64,000 bases of DNA from Oryzobacter telluris (GTDB taxonomy: Bacteria > Actinomycetota > Actinomycetes > Actinomycetales > Dermatophilaceae): positions 496,001-560,000 of the forward strand of contig NZ_CP170723.1 of the NCBI RefSeq assembly GCF_043099285.1, written 5' to 3'. Positions 43,652 to 52,057 of this stretch are shown here, one piece after another. Below the pieces are notes generated by a model, which saw only the letters and a program-made list of their open reading frames with translations, did not search any database and was not told the origin of the DNA. A program made the translations under genes and the position numbers. Each line of letters starts with the position of its first letter. The stretch's first letter is position 1.

Positions 43652-44080
43652 ATGTCGACCGCAGACCTCCCGCCCGTCCACCCCGGGCTCTCGCGTGGCG
43701 CAGGGGCCACGTCGGTGCTGGGGACGAGGCGCGACGTGGTCCGGGCCCACCACTGGGCGACCGCCCGGTGGTGGGCCGTCGGCGTGCTGTCCCTCGGCAC
43801 GCTCGCCCTCGCGGCCTGGCTCGTGGTGCTCGTAGCGGCGGGGGCGATGGCGGCGTTCACCATCGGCATCCTGCGGCCGCAGACGCCCGTCGACCTCGAT
43901 GTCGCGGGGCTGGTGCTCGCGTCGCTGCCGGGGCTGCTCGTCGGGTGGTGCGTCGGCCTCGCCACGACGGCGGTCGTCTCGCGGGGTGAGGCCCTGGGCC
44001 CCCGCACGGGCGGGACCGTCGGGGCACTCGTCGGCCTCGTGGCCGGCGCCCTCGTCCTCCGCCTCTCCGGCCTCCTCTGA
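43652..44080 (+). CDS. Small integral membrane protein, unknown
   Basis: 142 aa from ATG 43652 (ATG 43616 is in frame and possible). About three hydrophobic helices (residues 42-72, 84-108 and 118-140) separated by short polar loops. No family recognised. Its stop is 6 bases from a hairpin shared with the convergent isochorismatase-like gene. Confidence 0.62.
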   Translation: MSTADLPPVHPGLSRGAGATSVLGTRRDVVRAHHWATARWWAVGVLSLGTLALAAWLVVLVAAGAMAAFTIGILRPQTPVDLDVAGLVLASLPGLLVGWCVGLATTAVVSRGEALGPRTGGTVGALVGLVAGALVLRLSGLL

Positions 44081-44086
44081 CCCCGA

Positions 44087-44143
44087 CTCATTGCGTTCAG
44101 CGAACGCGACACGCCGGGAAGGGCGTTCACCCAGCGCAATGAG
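44087..44143. terminator. 57-base hairpin at a convergent junction
   Basis: Arms CTCATTGCG / CGCAATGAG with inner pairing GAACGC / GCGTTC. It starts 6 bases after the membrane-protein stop and ends 33 bases before the stop of the convergent gene. Likely bidirectional terminator. Confidence 0.6.
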
Positions 44144-44176
44144 TGGCGGGGTGTGGAGCTCGCGGAGGGCCAGGCC

Positions 44177-44743
44177 TCAGGTGATGGTGACCTGGGGGGC
44201 GTACAGGGCCATCGCGCCGAGCGCCCGCTCGTGGTTCTCCACGGTGGAGCCCGCGCACCCGGACGCCACGACCCGCACGGTCGCCCCGGCATCGGCCGCG
44301 GGGAGGACCGTCGAGAGCACGCAGCAGTCGGTGGACACCCCGGTGACGGTGAGATGGGCGTCGTCGCCGACGACGTCGCGCAGCACCGGCCACTTCCCGA
44401 ACGTCCCCGCGGTGACCACGTGCACCGCCGCGTGGGCCAGCTCGGGCACCACCGCGTAGAGCGGGTCACCGTCGTCGACCAGCGCGAACGGCCAGTCCTC
44501 GTAGTACGGACCCCACGACCCGCCGAGCGAGGAGTCGGCGACGAAGCGGGTGACCACCGTGCGCTCCGGGCCGTACGCCGCGGCCAGCTCGACGATCCGT
44601 GGCACGACCGACGCCCACAGCGGCGAGCCCCACGGCGACGTCGCCGGGTCGGCGAACACCACCTGCGGGTCGACGACGACGAGCCAGCCGCCCTCGACGA
44701 CCTCCGGGACCGCCGGCACGGCCGTGGGGGAGGGAGAGGTCAC
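44177..44743 (-). CDS. Isochorismatase-family cysteine hydrolase
   Basis: 188 aa. The catalytic triad of the family is visible: Asp25 (VVDPQVVF), Lys117 (TFGKW) and Cys141 (GVSTDCCVLST). Members hydrolyse amides or ureides such as nicotinamide, biuret or N-carbamoyl compounds. It lacks the metal-binding histidines I would expect in a nicotinamidase. GTG start overlaps the permease stop by four bases, so the substrate is probably what the permease imports. Confidence 0.85.
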   Translation of the reverse strand: MTSPSPTAVPAVPEVVEGGWLVVVDPQVVFADPATSPWGSPLWASVVPRIVELAAAYGPERTVVTRFVADSSLGGSWGPYYEDWPFALVDDGDPLYAVVPELAHAAVHVVTAGTFGKWPVLRDVVGDDAHLTVTGVSTDCCVLSTVLPAADAGATVRVVASGCAGSTVENHERALGAMALYAPQVTIT

Positions 44744-46287
44744 CGGACCCGCTCGGCCGGCTCTGTACGGACCCGCTCGGCGCCCTCACCCTCCTGGCGC
44801 GCGACGGTGCCGCGCCGGGCGAGGAAGCAGACGACGAAGCCGATCGCGAAGGCGAGCAGCACCCCGATGTTCGAGTACGGCCACGAGCCGTCCCAGTAGG
44901 GCGCGCCCTCACCCTCGGTGACGTAGGTCCCCAGGCCCAGCGGCTGGAGGAGGTAGCCCTGCCAGTTGTTCCACGCAGCGTCCTGGGCGAAGTTGTTGAC
45001 GACCAGGCCCCAGCCGATGACCGACGCCACGACCATCGTGCCGATGGAGACCCAGTCCCAGGCGCCGTAGCGGCCGCGCACGTCGAACAGGGCGTCGGCG
45101 CCGCCGGCGCCCCAGTCGTAGTCCTTGCGGCGCAGGGCGAGGTCGGCGATGAAGATGCCCGCCCACGCGGCGAGCGGCACCCCGAGGGTGATGAGGAAGC
45201 TCTGGAACGGGCCGAGGAAGTCCTGGGCGACGAAGACGACGAAGAAGGTGCCCATGGTGAGGAGCAGGCCGTCGACGAGCGCCGCCGCCGGCCGCGGGAT
45301 CCGCACGCCGAGCGAGAGCAGGGTCAGCCCCGAGGAGTAGATGCCGAGCACCGCGCCCGAGACCAACGAGAGGATCACGGCCACGAGGAACGGCACGAGG
45401 AACCACGTCGGCAGGATCGAGGCCAGGGTGCCGATCGGGTCGCCGGGGATGCCCTCGAGGATCTTCTGGTCGGAGGCCGCGAGCATCAGGCCGAAGAGCA
45501 CGAGCAGCACGGGCGCGACCGCACCGCCGAAGGTGTTCCAGAAGACGATGGCGCCGCCCGGGGCCGAGCGCTTCTGGTAGCGCGACCAGTCGGCGGCGAT
45601 GTTGATCCAGCCGAGCCCGAAGCCGGTCATCAGCATGACGAAGGCGCCGACGACCGAGCCCGTGGACCCGGACTTCAGCGCGGCCACGGCCGACCAGTCG
45701 ATCTCCCCCGCCGCGACGACGACGAACACGATGGTGACGATGCCGGTGACCCAGGTGAGCACCGACTGCAGCCGCATGATGACGTGGTAGCCGGCGACCG
45801 AGGCGAGCACGATCATCGCCGCGACCACCAGGGCCGCAGCGATCTTGGTGCCGGTGCCGCCGCCCCAGCCGAGCCGCTCGAAGATCGTGGAGGTGGCGAG
45901 CACCGCGAGGATGGCGAGAAAGGTCTCCCAGCCGATCGAGGTCAGCCACGAGATGACCCCGGGGACCTTCTGGCCGGTGACGCCGAACGACGCCCGCGAC
46001 AGGATCATCGTCGGGGCCGAGCCCCGCTTGCCCGCGATGGCGACGACGCCGCACAGCACGAACGAGACGATGATGCCGAGCACCGTGACAACGGCGCCCT
46101 GCCAGAAGGAGATCCCGAAGCCGAGCACGAACGCGGCGTAGGAGATGCCGAACACGGACACGTTGGCCGCGAACCACGGCCAGAACAGGTCGCGCGGACG
46201 CGCCGTGCGGTCGGCCTCGTCGATGATCTCGATGCCGGTGGTCTCGACCCCGAGCCGCTGCGTGGCGGCGACCGTCGTCTCAGTCAT
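44740..46287 (-). CDS. NCS1-family nucleobase/hydantoin-type permease
   Basis: 515 aa, about 12 TM helices, CodB/allantoin-permease-like: FAANVSVFGISYAAFVLG in helix 1, RASFGVTGQKVPG, and WINIAADWSRYQKR in the middle are typical of NCS1 cation symporters for purines, pyrimidines or hydantoins. ATG 46287 has TATGCT seven bases upstream. Forms a two-gene operon with the isochorismatase-fold hydrolase, suggesting uptake and hydrolysis of a nitrogen source such as a ureide. Exact substrate unknown. Confidence 0.88.
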   Translation of the reverse strand: MTETTVAATQRLGVETTGIEIIDEADRTARPRDLFWPWFAANVSVFGISYAAFVLGFGISFWQGAVVTVLGIIVSFVLCGVVAIAGKRGSAPTMILSRASFGVTGQKVPGVISWLTSIGWETFLAILAVLATSTIFERLGWGGGTGTKIAAALVVAAMIVLASVAGYHVIMRLQSVLTWVTGIVTIVFVVVAAGEIDWSAVAALKSGSTGSVVGAFVMLMTGFGLGWINIAADWSRYQKRSAPGGAIVFWNTFGGAVAPVLLVLFGLMLAASDQKILEGIPGDPIGTLASILPTWFLVPFLVAVILSLVSGAVLGIYSSGLTLLSLGVRIPRPAAALVDGLLLTMGTFFVVFVAQDFLGPFQSFLITLGVPLAAWAGIFIADLALRRKDYDWGAGGADALFDVRGRYGAWDWVSIGTMVVASVIGWGLVVNNFAQDAAWNNWQGYLLQPLGLGTYVTEGEGAPYWDGSWPYSNIGVLLAFAIGFVVCFLARRGTVARQEGEGAERVRTEPAERVR

Positions 46288-46409
46288 GGTGCCGAGCATA
46301 GGACCGCCCGGCGACGAGACCGTCGTAGCCCACCTGTGGGTCGACGCAGCAGGTCAGGGCGCCGCAGGCCACTCAGGGCAGGGCGTCACCGACGCCGTGC
46401 ACACCGCAG

Positions 46410-46432
46410 GTCCCGCACCGGGGGTGCGGGAC
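46410..46432 (-). terminator. Terminator hairpin after the DUF3073 gene
   Basis: GTCCCGCACC and its exact complement with a GGG loop, 27 bases beyond the stop at 46460. Nothing else is recognised in the 172-base gap before the permease gene. Confidence 0.6.
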
Positions 46433-46459
46433 ATCCGTCAGACGCGGGTCAGGTCGGCG

Positions 46460-46651
46460 TCAACGCCGACCCGAGGACCACTGACCGTAGTCGTCCTCGT
46501 CCTCCGGCTCTCGGGCGTCGCTCGTGGAGCGACCTCCGTCACCGGGACCGTGAAGTTCTCGCTCAAGCGCGGAGAGGTCGGTGTCCGGGCTGTAGTACTT
46601 CAGCTCGCGAGCGACCTTCGTCTGCTTGGCCTTGGCTCGGCCGCGCCCCAT
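46460..46651 (-). CDS. DUF3073 family protein
   Basis: 63 aa; the N-terminus MGRGRAKAKQTKVARELKY is the hallmark of this short actinobacteria-restricted family, followed by an acidic Asp/Glu-rich tail. Function unknown. In Streptomyces and relatives it commonly sits between purM and valine dehydrogenase. Here vdh is still next to it, but purM is displaced. Confidence 0.9.
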   Translation of the reverse strand: MGRGRAKAKQTKVARELKYYSPDTDLSALERELHGPGDGGRSTSDAREPEDEDDYGQWSSGRR

Positions 46652-46868
46652 GGCGTGACCCCCTCGTGCGTCTGCCGGGGCGACATCGCGAGAGGGACGG
46701 CCCCGTTGCTGAGGTCATCCCACGTCGCGGAGCGGTCCCGGGAATCGTGTATGTGTCGTGGCGCCAACGGTACATCAGTGGAGGCGGTCCGGCGACGCCG
46801 TCCGGGACAACGGCTCCCCGGCGCGCCGTGTTCCCCGGCCGCCCGCCCGGGAGACCGTCGAGCGACGT

Positions 46869-47969
46869 TCAGTCGTCCCCGGTCCCGACGGGGTCGCCGG
46901 GCAGCCACGGCCGGCGACGGCCCGCCGCGATGCGCCGCTCGGCCAGCCGGTCGGCGGCCACGGCGGGGCTCACGGCGTGCTCGTCGGCCTCGCGCAGCAC
47001 CTGCAGGGTGTGGTCGAAGATGGCCGTGGTCTTGGTGCGGGCGCGCTCCATGTCGAAGCCGTGCAGCTCGTCGCTCACCTGGATGACACCGCCCGCGTTG
47101 ACGAGGAAGTCCGGGGCGTAGGTGATGCCCTTGGCGCGCAGCCGGTCGGCGGTACGGCCGGGCGCCTCGCCGGGCAGCTGGTTGTTCGCGCCGCCGCACA
47201 CGACCTGCACCCGCAGGGCCTCCACCGTGTCGTCGTCGAGCGCGCCGCCGAGGGCGTTCGGGCTGAACACGTCGAGGTCGCCGCGCACGAGGGCGTAGGC
47301 GTCGCCCACGGCCTCGACCTGCGGGTACGCCTCGAGGAGGGAGCGCACGGCGTCGTCGGAGACGTCGGTCACCACGACGGAGGCCCCGTCCTGGAGGAGG
47401 TGCTCGGTCAGCCGCCGGCCGACCTTGCCGACCCCGGCGATGCCGACCCGGCGCCCCGCGAGCGTCGGCTCGCCCCACACGTGCTGCGCCGCGGCCCGCA
47501 TCCCCTGGAAGACGCCCCAGGCCGTGAGCACGGAGGAGTCGCCGGCCCCACCGTTCTCGGGGGAGCGGCCGGTGGCCCAGCGGGTCTCCTCGCCGACGAC
47601 GTCCATGTCGGCGACGTAGGTGCCGACGTCGCAGGCCGTGACGTAGCGACCGCCCAGGCTCTCGACGAACCGGCCGTACGCGCGCAGCAGCTCGGGGGTC
47701 TTGTCGCGGCGGGGGTCACCGACGATGACCGCCTTGCCGCCGCCGTGGTCGAGCCCGGCCACGGCGTTCTTGCTCGACATCGCGCGCGAGAGGCGCAGGA
47801 CGTCCGCGAGGGCGTGGTCCATCGAGGCGTAGGGGTGGAAGCGCGTGCCGCCGAGCCCCGGCCCGAGCGCGGTGTCGTGCAGCGCGATGATGGCGCGCAG
47901 CCCGGTCTCGGGGTCGGTGCAGAACACGACCTGCTCGTGGCCGGTGAGGTCGATGAGGTCGGTGGCCAT
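46869..47969 (-). CDS. vdh: Valine (leucine/phenylalanine-family) dehydrogenase
   Basis: 366 aa, Glu/Leu/Phe/Val dehydrogenase family. Reversibly deaminates a branched-chain amino acid to its 2-oxo acid with NAD+. GPGLGGTR at 36-43, substrate-binding Lys67 in SSKNAVAG and catalytic Lys79 in HGGGKAV, NAD-binding GVGKVG at 179-184. TAGCGT lies six bases before the ATG. In Streptomyces the enzyme feeds branched-chain precursors into fatty acids and polyketides. Confidence 0.92.
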   Translation of the reverse strand: MATDLIDLTGHEQVVFCTDPETGLRAIIALHDTALGPGLGGTRFHPYASMDHALADVLRLSRAMSSKNAVAGLDHGGGKAVIVGDPRRDKTPELLRAYGRFVESLGGRYVTACDVGTYVADMDVVGEETRWATGRSPENGGAGDSSVLTAWGVFQGMRAAAQHVWGEPTLAGRRVGIAGVGKVGRRLTEHLLQDGASVVVTDVSDDAVRSLLEAYPQVEAVGDAYALVRGDLDVFSPNALGGALDDDTVEALRVQVVCGGANNQLPGEAPGRTADRLRAKGITYAPDFLVNAGGVIQVSDELHGFDMERARTKTTAIFDHTLQVLREADEHAVSPAVAADRLAERRIAAGRRRPWLPGDPVGTGDD

Positions 47970-47990
47970 GGCTCCACGCTAGCCCGCGGA

Positions 47991-48626
47991 TCAGCCCTTG
48001 CCGAGGGTGCCCGCGAGCCCGACGACGAGGTTGAGCGTCGCCGCGACGACGACCGTGCCGAACACGTACGACAGCACCGTGTGCCGCAGGACGAGGCGCC
48101 GCACCTCCGAGGTCCGCAGCCCCGTGTCGGACACCTGATACGTCATCCCCAGGGTGAAGGCGAGGTAGGCGAAGTCCGACAGGCGCGGGTGCTCGGTGGG
48201 CCCGAAGTCGATGCAGCCCGGCTCGTTGACGAGGTAGTGGCGCGCGTACCGCAGCGTGTAGACGGTGTGCACGGCGAGCCAGGCCGACGCGACGGCGAGG
48301 ACCGCGAGCACCGCCTCGAGCGCGCGCCCTCCACCGTCGCCGGCGAGCATGACGACGATCGCGGCCAGGCTGGCCAGCGAGGCGAGCACCACGATGACGT
48401 CGGTCTCGGTGCGCCCGCCCTGTGCCCCCTCGAGGAGCTGCGCGGTCTCGTCCGCGTCGAGCCGGTGGGCCAGGCGCAGGACCGGGACGCAGAACGCGAG
48501 GGTCCCCACGACCCATCCGACGAGGACGTGCGCCGGCCAGGTGGCCCCGGCGGGCAGGGGGACGAGGAACGCGGCCACGACGAGCAGCACCGCGCCGGAC
48601 GCGAGGTGGAGCCGGGGACGTCGCAC
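47991..48626 (-). CDS. DUF1345 membrane protein
   Basis: 211 aa, about five TM helices. VHTVYTLRYARHYL, then FAYLAFTLGMTYQVSDTGL and SYVFGTVVVAATLN match the DUF1345 family of unknown function. GTG start with TAGCGT six bases upstream. Divergent from fgd. Confidence 0.85.
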   Translation of the reverse strand: MRRPRLHLASGAVLLVVAAFLVPLPAGATWPAHVLVGWVVGTLAFCVPVLRLAHRLDADETAQLLEGAQGGRTETDVIVVLASLASLAAIVVMLAGDGGGRALEAVLAVLAVASAWLAVHTVYTLRYARHYLVNEPGCIDFGPTEHPRLSDFAYLAFTLGMTYQVSDTGLRTSEVRRLVLRHTVLSYVFGTVVVAATLNLVVGLAGTLGKG

Positions 48627-48738
48627 GTCCTCACGCTAGACCGGCGTTGCCTCGGCGACACCGCGAGCCACGCCGCGCGGACGGGGTGTGACACTGGGGT
48701 CCGGACCACCGGGAACGTCCCCCAGCGAGGAGCGTGTC

Positions 48739-49761
48739 GTGCTGAGAGTCGGGTACAAGGCGTCGGCGGAGCAGTTCGCCCCCACGGAGCTCGCCGGCTA
48801 CGCCGTGCGGGCCGAGGAGCTCGGGCTGGACTCGGTGACCATCTCCGACCACTTCCAGCCGTGGCGGCTCGAGGGCGGCCACGCCCCCAACTCCCTGGCG
48901 TGGATGTCGTGGGTGCTGGCGCGCACGGAGCGGGTGGTGGTGGGGACCTCGGTGATGACGCCGACGTTCCGGTACAACCCGGCGGTGGTCGCGCAGACGT
49001 TCGCGACGATGGCCTGCCTGGCGCCCGGGCGCGTGATGCTCGGCGTCGGCTCGGGCGAGGCGCTCAACGAGGTCGCGGTGGGGTCGGTCGGCGAGGGCGA
49101 GTGGCCCGAGTTCAAGGAACGGTTCGGCCGGCTGCGCGAGTCGGTGGCGCTGATGCGCGAGCTGTGGACGAAGGACCGGGTCAGCTTCGAGGGCGAGTAC
49201 TACCGCACCGAGGACGCCGCGATCTACGACCGCCCCGACCAGCCGGTGCCGGTCTACGTCGCCGCGGGTGGGCCGATGGTGGCGCGCTACGCAGGACGGG
49301 TGGCCGACGGCTTCATCTGCACCTCCGGCAAGGGGCGCGAGCTCTACGCCGACCAGCTGGTCCCCGCCGTCGACGAGGGCCTGGACAAGGCCGGGCGCGC
49401 GCACGACTCCATCGACCGGATGATCGAGGTCAAGGTGTCCTGGGACCCGGACGCCGACCGCGCCCTCGAGAACACCCGGTTCTGGGCGCCGCTGTCGCTC
49501 ACGGCCGAGCAGAAGCACTCGATCCACTCGCCGTCGGAGATGGAGAAGGCGGCCGACGAGCTGCCGATCGAGCAGGTCGCCAAGCGGTGGATCGTCGCCT
49601 CCGACCCGCAGGAGGTCGTCGACGCGATGAAGGTCTACACCGACCTCGGCTTCGACCACCTCGTCGTGCACGGGCCCGGCCACGACCAGGAGCGGTTCCT
49701 GTCGACCTTCGCCGAGCAGGTCCTCCCCGGGCTGCGCGAGCTGGTCCCGGCGGCCCGGTGA
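48739..49761 (+). CDS. fgd: F420-dependent glucose-6-phosphate dehydrogenase
   Basis: 340 aa luciferase-like TIM barrel. Oxidises glucose 6-phosphate to 6-phosphogluconolactone while reducing cofactor F420. The pattern GYKASAEQFAPTEL, SDHFQPWR, TSVMTPTFRYNPAVVAQ, GVGSGEALNE and FICTSGKG matches Fgd1 closely. GTG 48739 is preceded by GGAG six bases away. It implies that the organism makes F420. First gene of a three-gene overlapping operon. Confidence 0.93.
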   Translation: MLRVGYKASAEQFAPTELAGYAVRAEELGLDSVTISDHFQPWRLEGGHAPNSLAWMSWVLARTERVVVGTSVMTPTFRYNPAVVAQTFATMACLAPGRVMLGVGSGEALNEVAVGSVGEGEWPEFKERFGRLRESVALMRELWTKDRVSFEGEYYRTEDAAIYDRPDQPVPVYVAAGGPMVARYAGRVADGFICTSGKGRELYADQLVPAVDEGLDKAGRAHDSIDRMIEVKVSWDPDADRALENTRFWAPLSLTAEQKHSIHSPSEMEKAADELPIEQVAKRWIVASDPQEVVDAMKVYTDLGFDHLVVHGPGHDQERFLSTFAEQVLPGLRELVPAAR

Positions 49762-50753
49762 GGGAGCAGTCGGACGGCGGCGCCCCGGGCGACGCCGGTG
49801 CGGTCGGCGCGGGCGGTGACGCCGGTACCCCCGGCGGCGCGGTGCCGGCGCGGGTCCCGGCGGGGCCGGCGGCCCTGCGGCTGCGCGGCCGGACCTTCGA
49901 TGCCGCGCACCCGGCCGTCATGGCGATCGTCAACCGCACGCCGGACTCGTTCTGGTCGGGCAACCGGCACGTCGACCTCGACTCGGCGCTGCGGGCGCTC
50001 GACGAAGCCGTCGCCCTCGGGGCCGACCTCGTCGACGTCGGCGGGGTGCGTGCCGGCCAGGAGGGTGAGGTCGTCTCCGCCGCTGAGGAGGTGGAGCGGG
50101 TCGTGCCGTTCCTCGTCCGCGCCCGGGACGAGCACCCCGACCTCGTCCTCAGCCTCGACACCTGGCGTGCCGAGGTGGCCAGGGTCTCCGCGGCGGAGGC
50201 GGGCCTCGACCTCGTCAACGACACCTGGCAGGGGGCCGACCCCGACCTCGTCCACGTAGCCGCCGAGATCGGCGCCGGGTACGTCGTCTCGCACACCGGA
50301 GGGCTCCCGCCGCGCACCGACCCGGTGGGGGTGACCTACCCGCCCGAGCCGCTCGGGGTCGTCCACGATGCGCTGCGCGTGCTGCGCGAGGGGGCCGAGC
50401 GGGCCGTCGCCGCAGGGGTCCCGGCCGACCGCGTCCTCGTCGACCCGACCCTGGACTTCGGCAAGACCACCGCGCACTCGCTGACGCTGCTGCGGCACAC
50501 TGAGGCGGTCGTCGGTCTGGGGTTCCCTGTGCTGCAGGCACTTTCACGCAAGGACTTCGTTGGCGAGACCCTCGACCTCCCCACCGACGACCGGCTCGAG
50601 GGCACGCTCGCGGCCACGGCCGTCGCGGCGTGGCTCGGCGCCACCGTCTTCCGCGCCCACGACGTGCGGGCCACGCGGAGGGTCGTCGACATGGTGGCCT
50701 CGATCCGCGGGGAGCGGCCGCCCACCGTGAGCATCCGCGGAGTGCCCACGTGA
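49758..50753 (+). CDS. folP2: FolP2-type dihydropteroate synthase paralogue
   Basis: 331 aa from GTG 49758, which overlaps the fgd stop. A Gly/Ala/Pro-rich N-terminal stretch of about 35 residues is followed by a DHPS-fold barrel: VMAIVNRTPDSF, DVGGVRAGQ where true DHPS has a GGESTRPG-like pterin/phosphate loop, DTWRAEVA, ALSRKDFVGETL and FRAHDV. This matches mycobacterial FolP2 (Rv1207 type), which lacks DHPS activity, so a role in folate synthesis should not be assumed. Confidence 0.85.
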   Translation: MREQSDGGAPGDAGAVGAGGDAGTPGGAVPARVPAGPAALRLRGRTFDAAHPAVMAIVNRTPDSFWSGNRHVDLDSALRALDEAVALGADLVDVGGVRAGQEGEVVSAAEEVERVVPFLVRARDEHPDLVLSLDTWRAEVARVSAAEAGLDLVNDTWQGADPDLVHVAAEIGAGYVVSHTGGLPPRTDPVGVTYPPEPLGVVHDALRVLREGAERAVAAGVPADRVLVDPTLDFGKTTAHSLTLLRHTEAVVGLGFPVLQALSRKDFVGETLDLPTDDRLEGTLAATAVAAWLGATVFRAHDVRATRRVVDMVASIRGERPPTVSIRGVPT

Positions 50754-51910
50754 TCGTTCCGCCCGCCGTGGGGACTGAGGGCGGGGCGCTGGCCGGTGTG
50801 CGCGTCCTCGAGCTCGGCGGCATCGGGCCCGTGCCGTTCGCAGGGATGGTGCTCGCCGAGCTGGGGGCGGAGGTCGTGCGGGTCGACCGGCCGGGGGAGT
50901 CCAACCCGCTGGCGCTCGCCGGTGGCCTGCGCCGGTCGCGCCCGAGCATCGCGGTCGACCTCAAGCACGACGACGGCCGCGCGGTGGTGCAGCGGATCCT
51001 CGACGACGCCGACGTCGTCATCGAGGGGTGGCGACCGGGGGTCGCCGAGCGACTCGGCCTGGGGCCGGACGAGTGCCTCGCCCGCAACCCGCGCCTCGTG
51101 CACGCGCGGATGACCGGGTGGGGGCAGACGGGACCGTGGGCGCAGCGCGCGGGCCACGACATCACCTACGCGGCCGTGTCCGGGTCGCTGCACGCGGCCG
51201 GACCCGCCGGGCGGCCGGTGGTCCCGGTGCCGCCGGTGGCCGACTTCGCCGGCGGGGCGATGTACCTCGTCACGGGCATCCTCGCGGCGCTGGTGTCGCG
51301 GGCCACGACCGGGCGCGGGCAGGTCGTCGACGCGGCGATGGTGGAGGGCAGCGTGCACCTCGCGAGCCTGCTCCACGGGCTCCTCGCGGTCGGTGGCTGG
51401 AGCGACGAGCGGGCGACGAACTTCCTCGACGGTGGTGCGCCGTACTACGACGTCTACGAGTGCGCCGACGGCCGGTTCGTCGCGGTGGGGGCGCTCGAGC
51501 CGCAGTTCTGGGCCGCGCTCGTGGCCGGTCTCGGGGTGGAGGTCGAGGGTGAGCAGCACGACCCCGACACGTGGCCGGCGCAGCGGGCGGCGTTCACGGC
51601 GGCTTTCCTCACGCGCAGCCGTGACGAGTGGACCGAGCACTTCGGGGAGGTCGACGCGTGCGTGGCGCCGGTGCTGTCGCTGACCGAGGCCGCGGCGCAC
51701 CCGCAGCTCGTTGCTCGTGGGACCTTCGTGCCCGGCCCCGACGGCGGCCTGGTGCCGCGCACACCGCCGCGCCTGTCGGGCACCCCGACGCTGGCCCCCG
51801 GGCCGGTGCCCGTGCCGGGCGCCGACACCACGGTGTGGCTGGGCCGGCTGGGCTTCGCCGAGGACGAGGTCGAGGCGCTCCTCGCCTCCGGAGCCGTCCA
51901 CCAGGCCTGA
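50750..51910 (+). CDS. CaiB/BaiF CoA-transferase, alpha-methylacyl-CoA racemase-like
   Basis: 386 aa, family III CoA-transferase fold. GHDITYAAVSG (His136) and ADFAGGAMYL (Asp165) fit the His/Asp acid-base pair of 2-methylacyl-CoA racemase. WRPGVAERLGLGP and ARMTGWGQTGP are family motifs. GTG 50750 overlaps the folP2 stop by four bases. Racemises methyl-branched acyl-CoA or transfers CoA; the two cannot be separated by reading alone. Confidence 0.87.
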   Translation: MIVPPAVGTEGGALAGVRVLELGGIGPVPFAGMVLAELGAEVVRVDRPGESNPLALAGGLRRSRPSIAVDLKHDDGRAVVQRILDDADVVIEGWRPGVAERLGLGPDECLARNPRLVHARMTGWGQTGPWAQRAGHDITYAAVSGSLHAAGPAGRPVVPVPPVADFAGGAMYLVTGILAALVSRATTGRGQVVDAAMVEGSVHLASLLHGLLAVGGWSDERATNFLDGGAPYYDVYECADGRFVAVGALEPQFWAALVAGLGVEVEGEQHDPDTWPAQRAAFTAAFLTRSRDEWTEHFGEVDACVAPVLSLTEAAAHPQLVARGTFVPGPDGGLVPRTPPRLSGTPTLAPGPVPVPGADTTVWLGRLGFAEDEVEALLASGAVHQA

Positions 51911-51980
51911 CCCTCCACCGGCCACGCGCCATCGGCCACGGGTCCGGCTCCCCTCCCTCCCCTTAGGGACACGTCTGCAT

Positions 51981-52038
51981 CGCGACCTACCGTCTGGTCA
52001 GTGGGGTGATCGCCACACCTACCAGGCGGTAGCACGCG
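51981..52038. repeat. 58-base imperfect hairpin before the enoyl-CoA hydratase gene
   Basis: Core arms CTACCGTCTGGT / ACCAGGCGGTAG extend with few mismatches to about 26 bases on each side. It ends 19 bases before ATG 52058, so it could be an operator, a leader structure or a terminator of the preceding operon. Confidence 0.5.
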
Positions 52039-52057
52039 ATTGGGGTTCGATGGGGGG

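Noticed and set aside
46758..50753. A plus-strand frame open for 1331 codons ending with folP2
   Set aside because: Only the part from GTG 49758 resembles a protein. The rest is antisense to vdh and the DUF1345 gene and has shadow composition.
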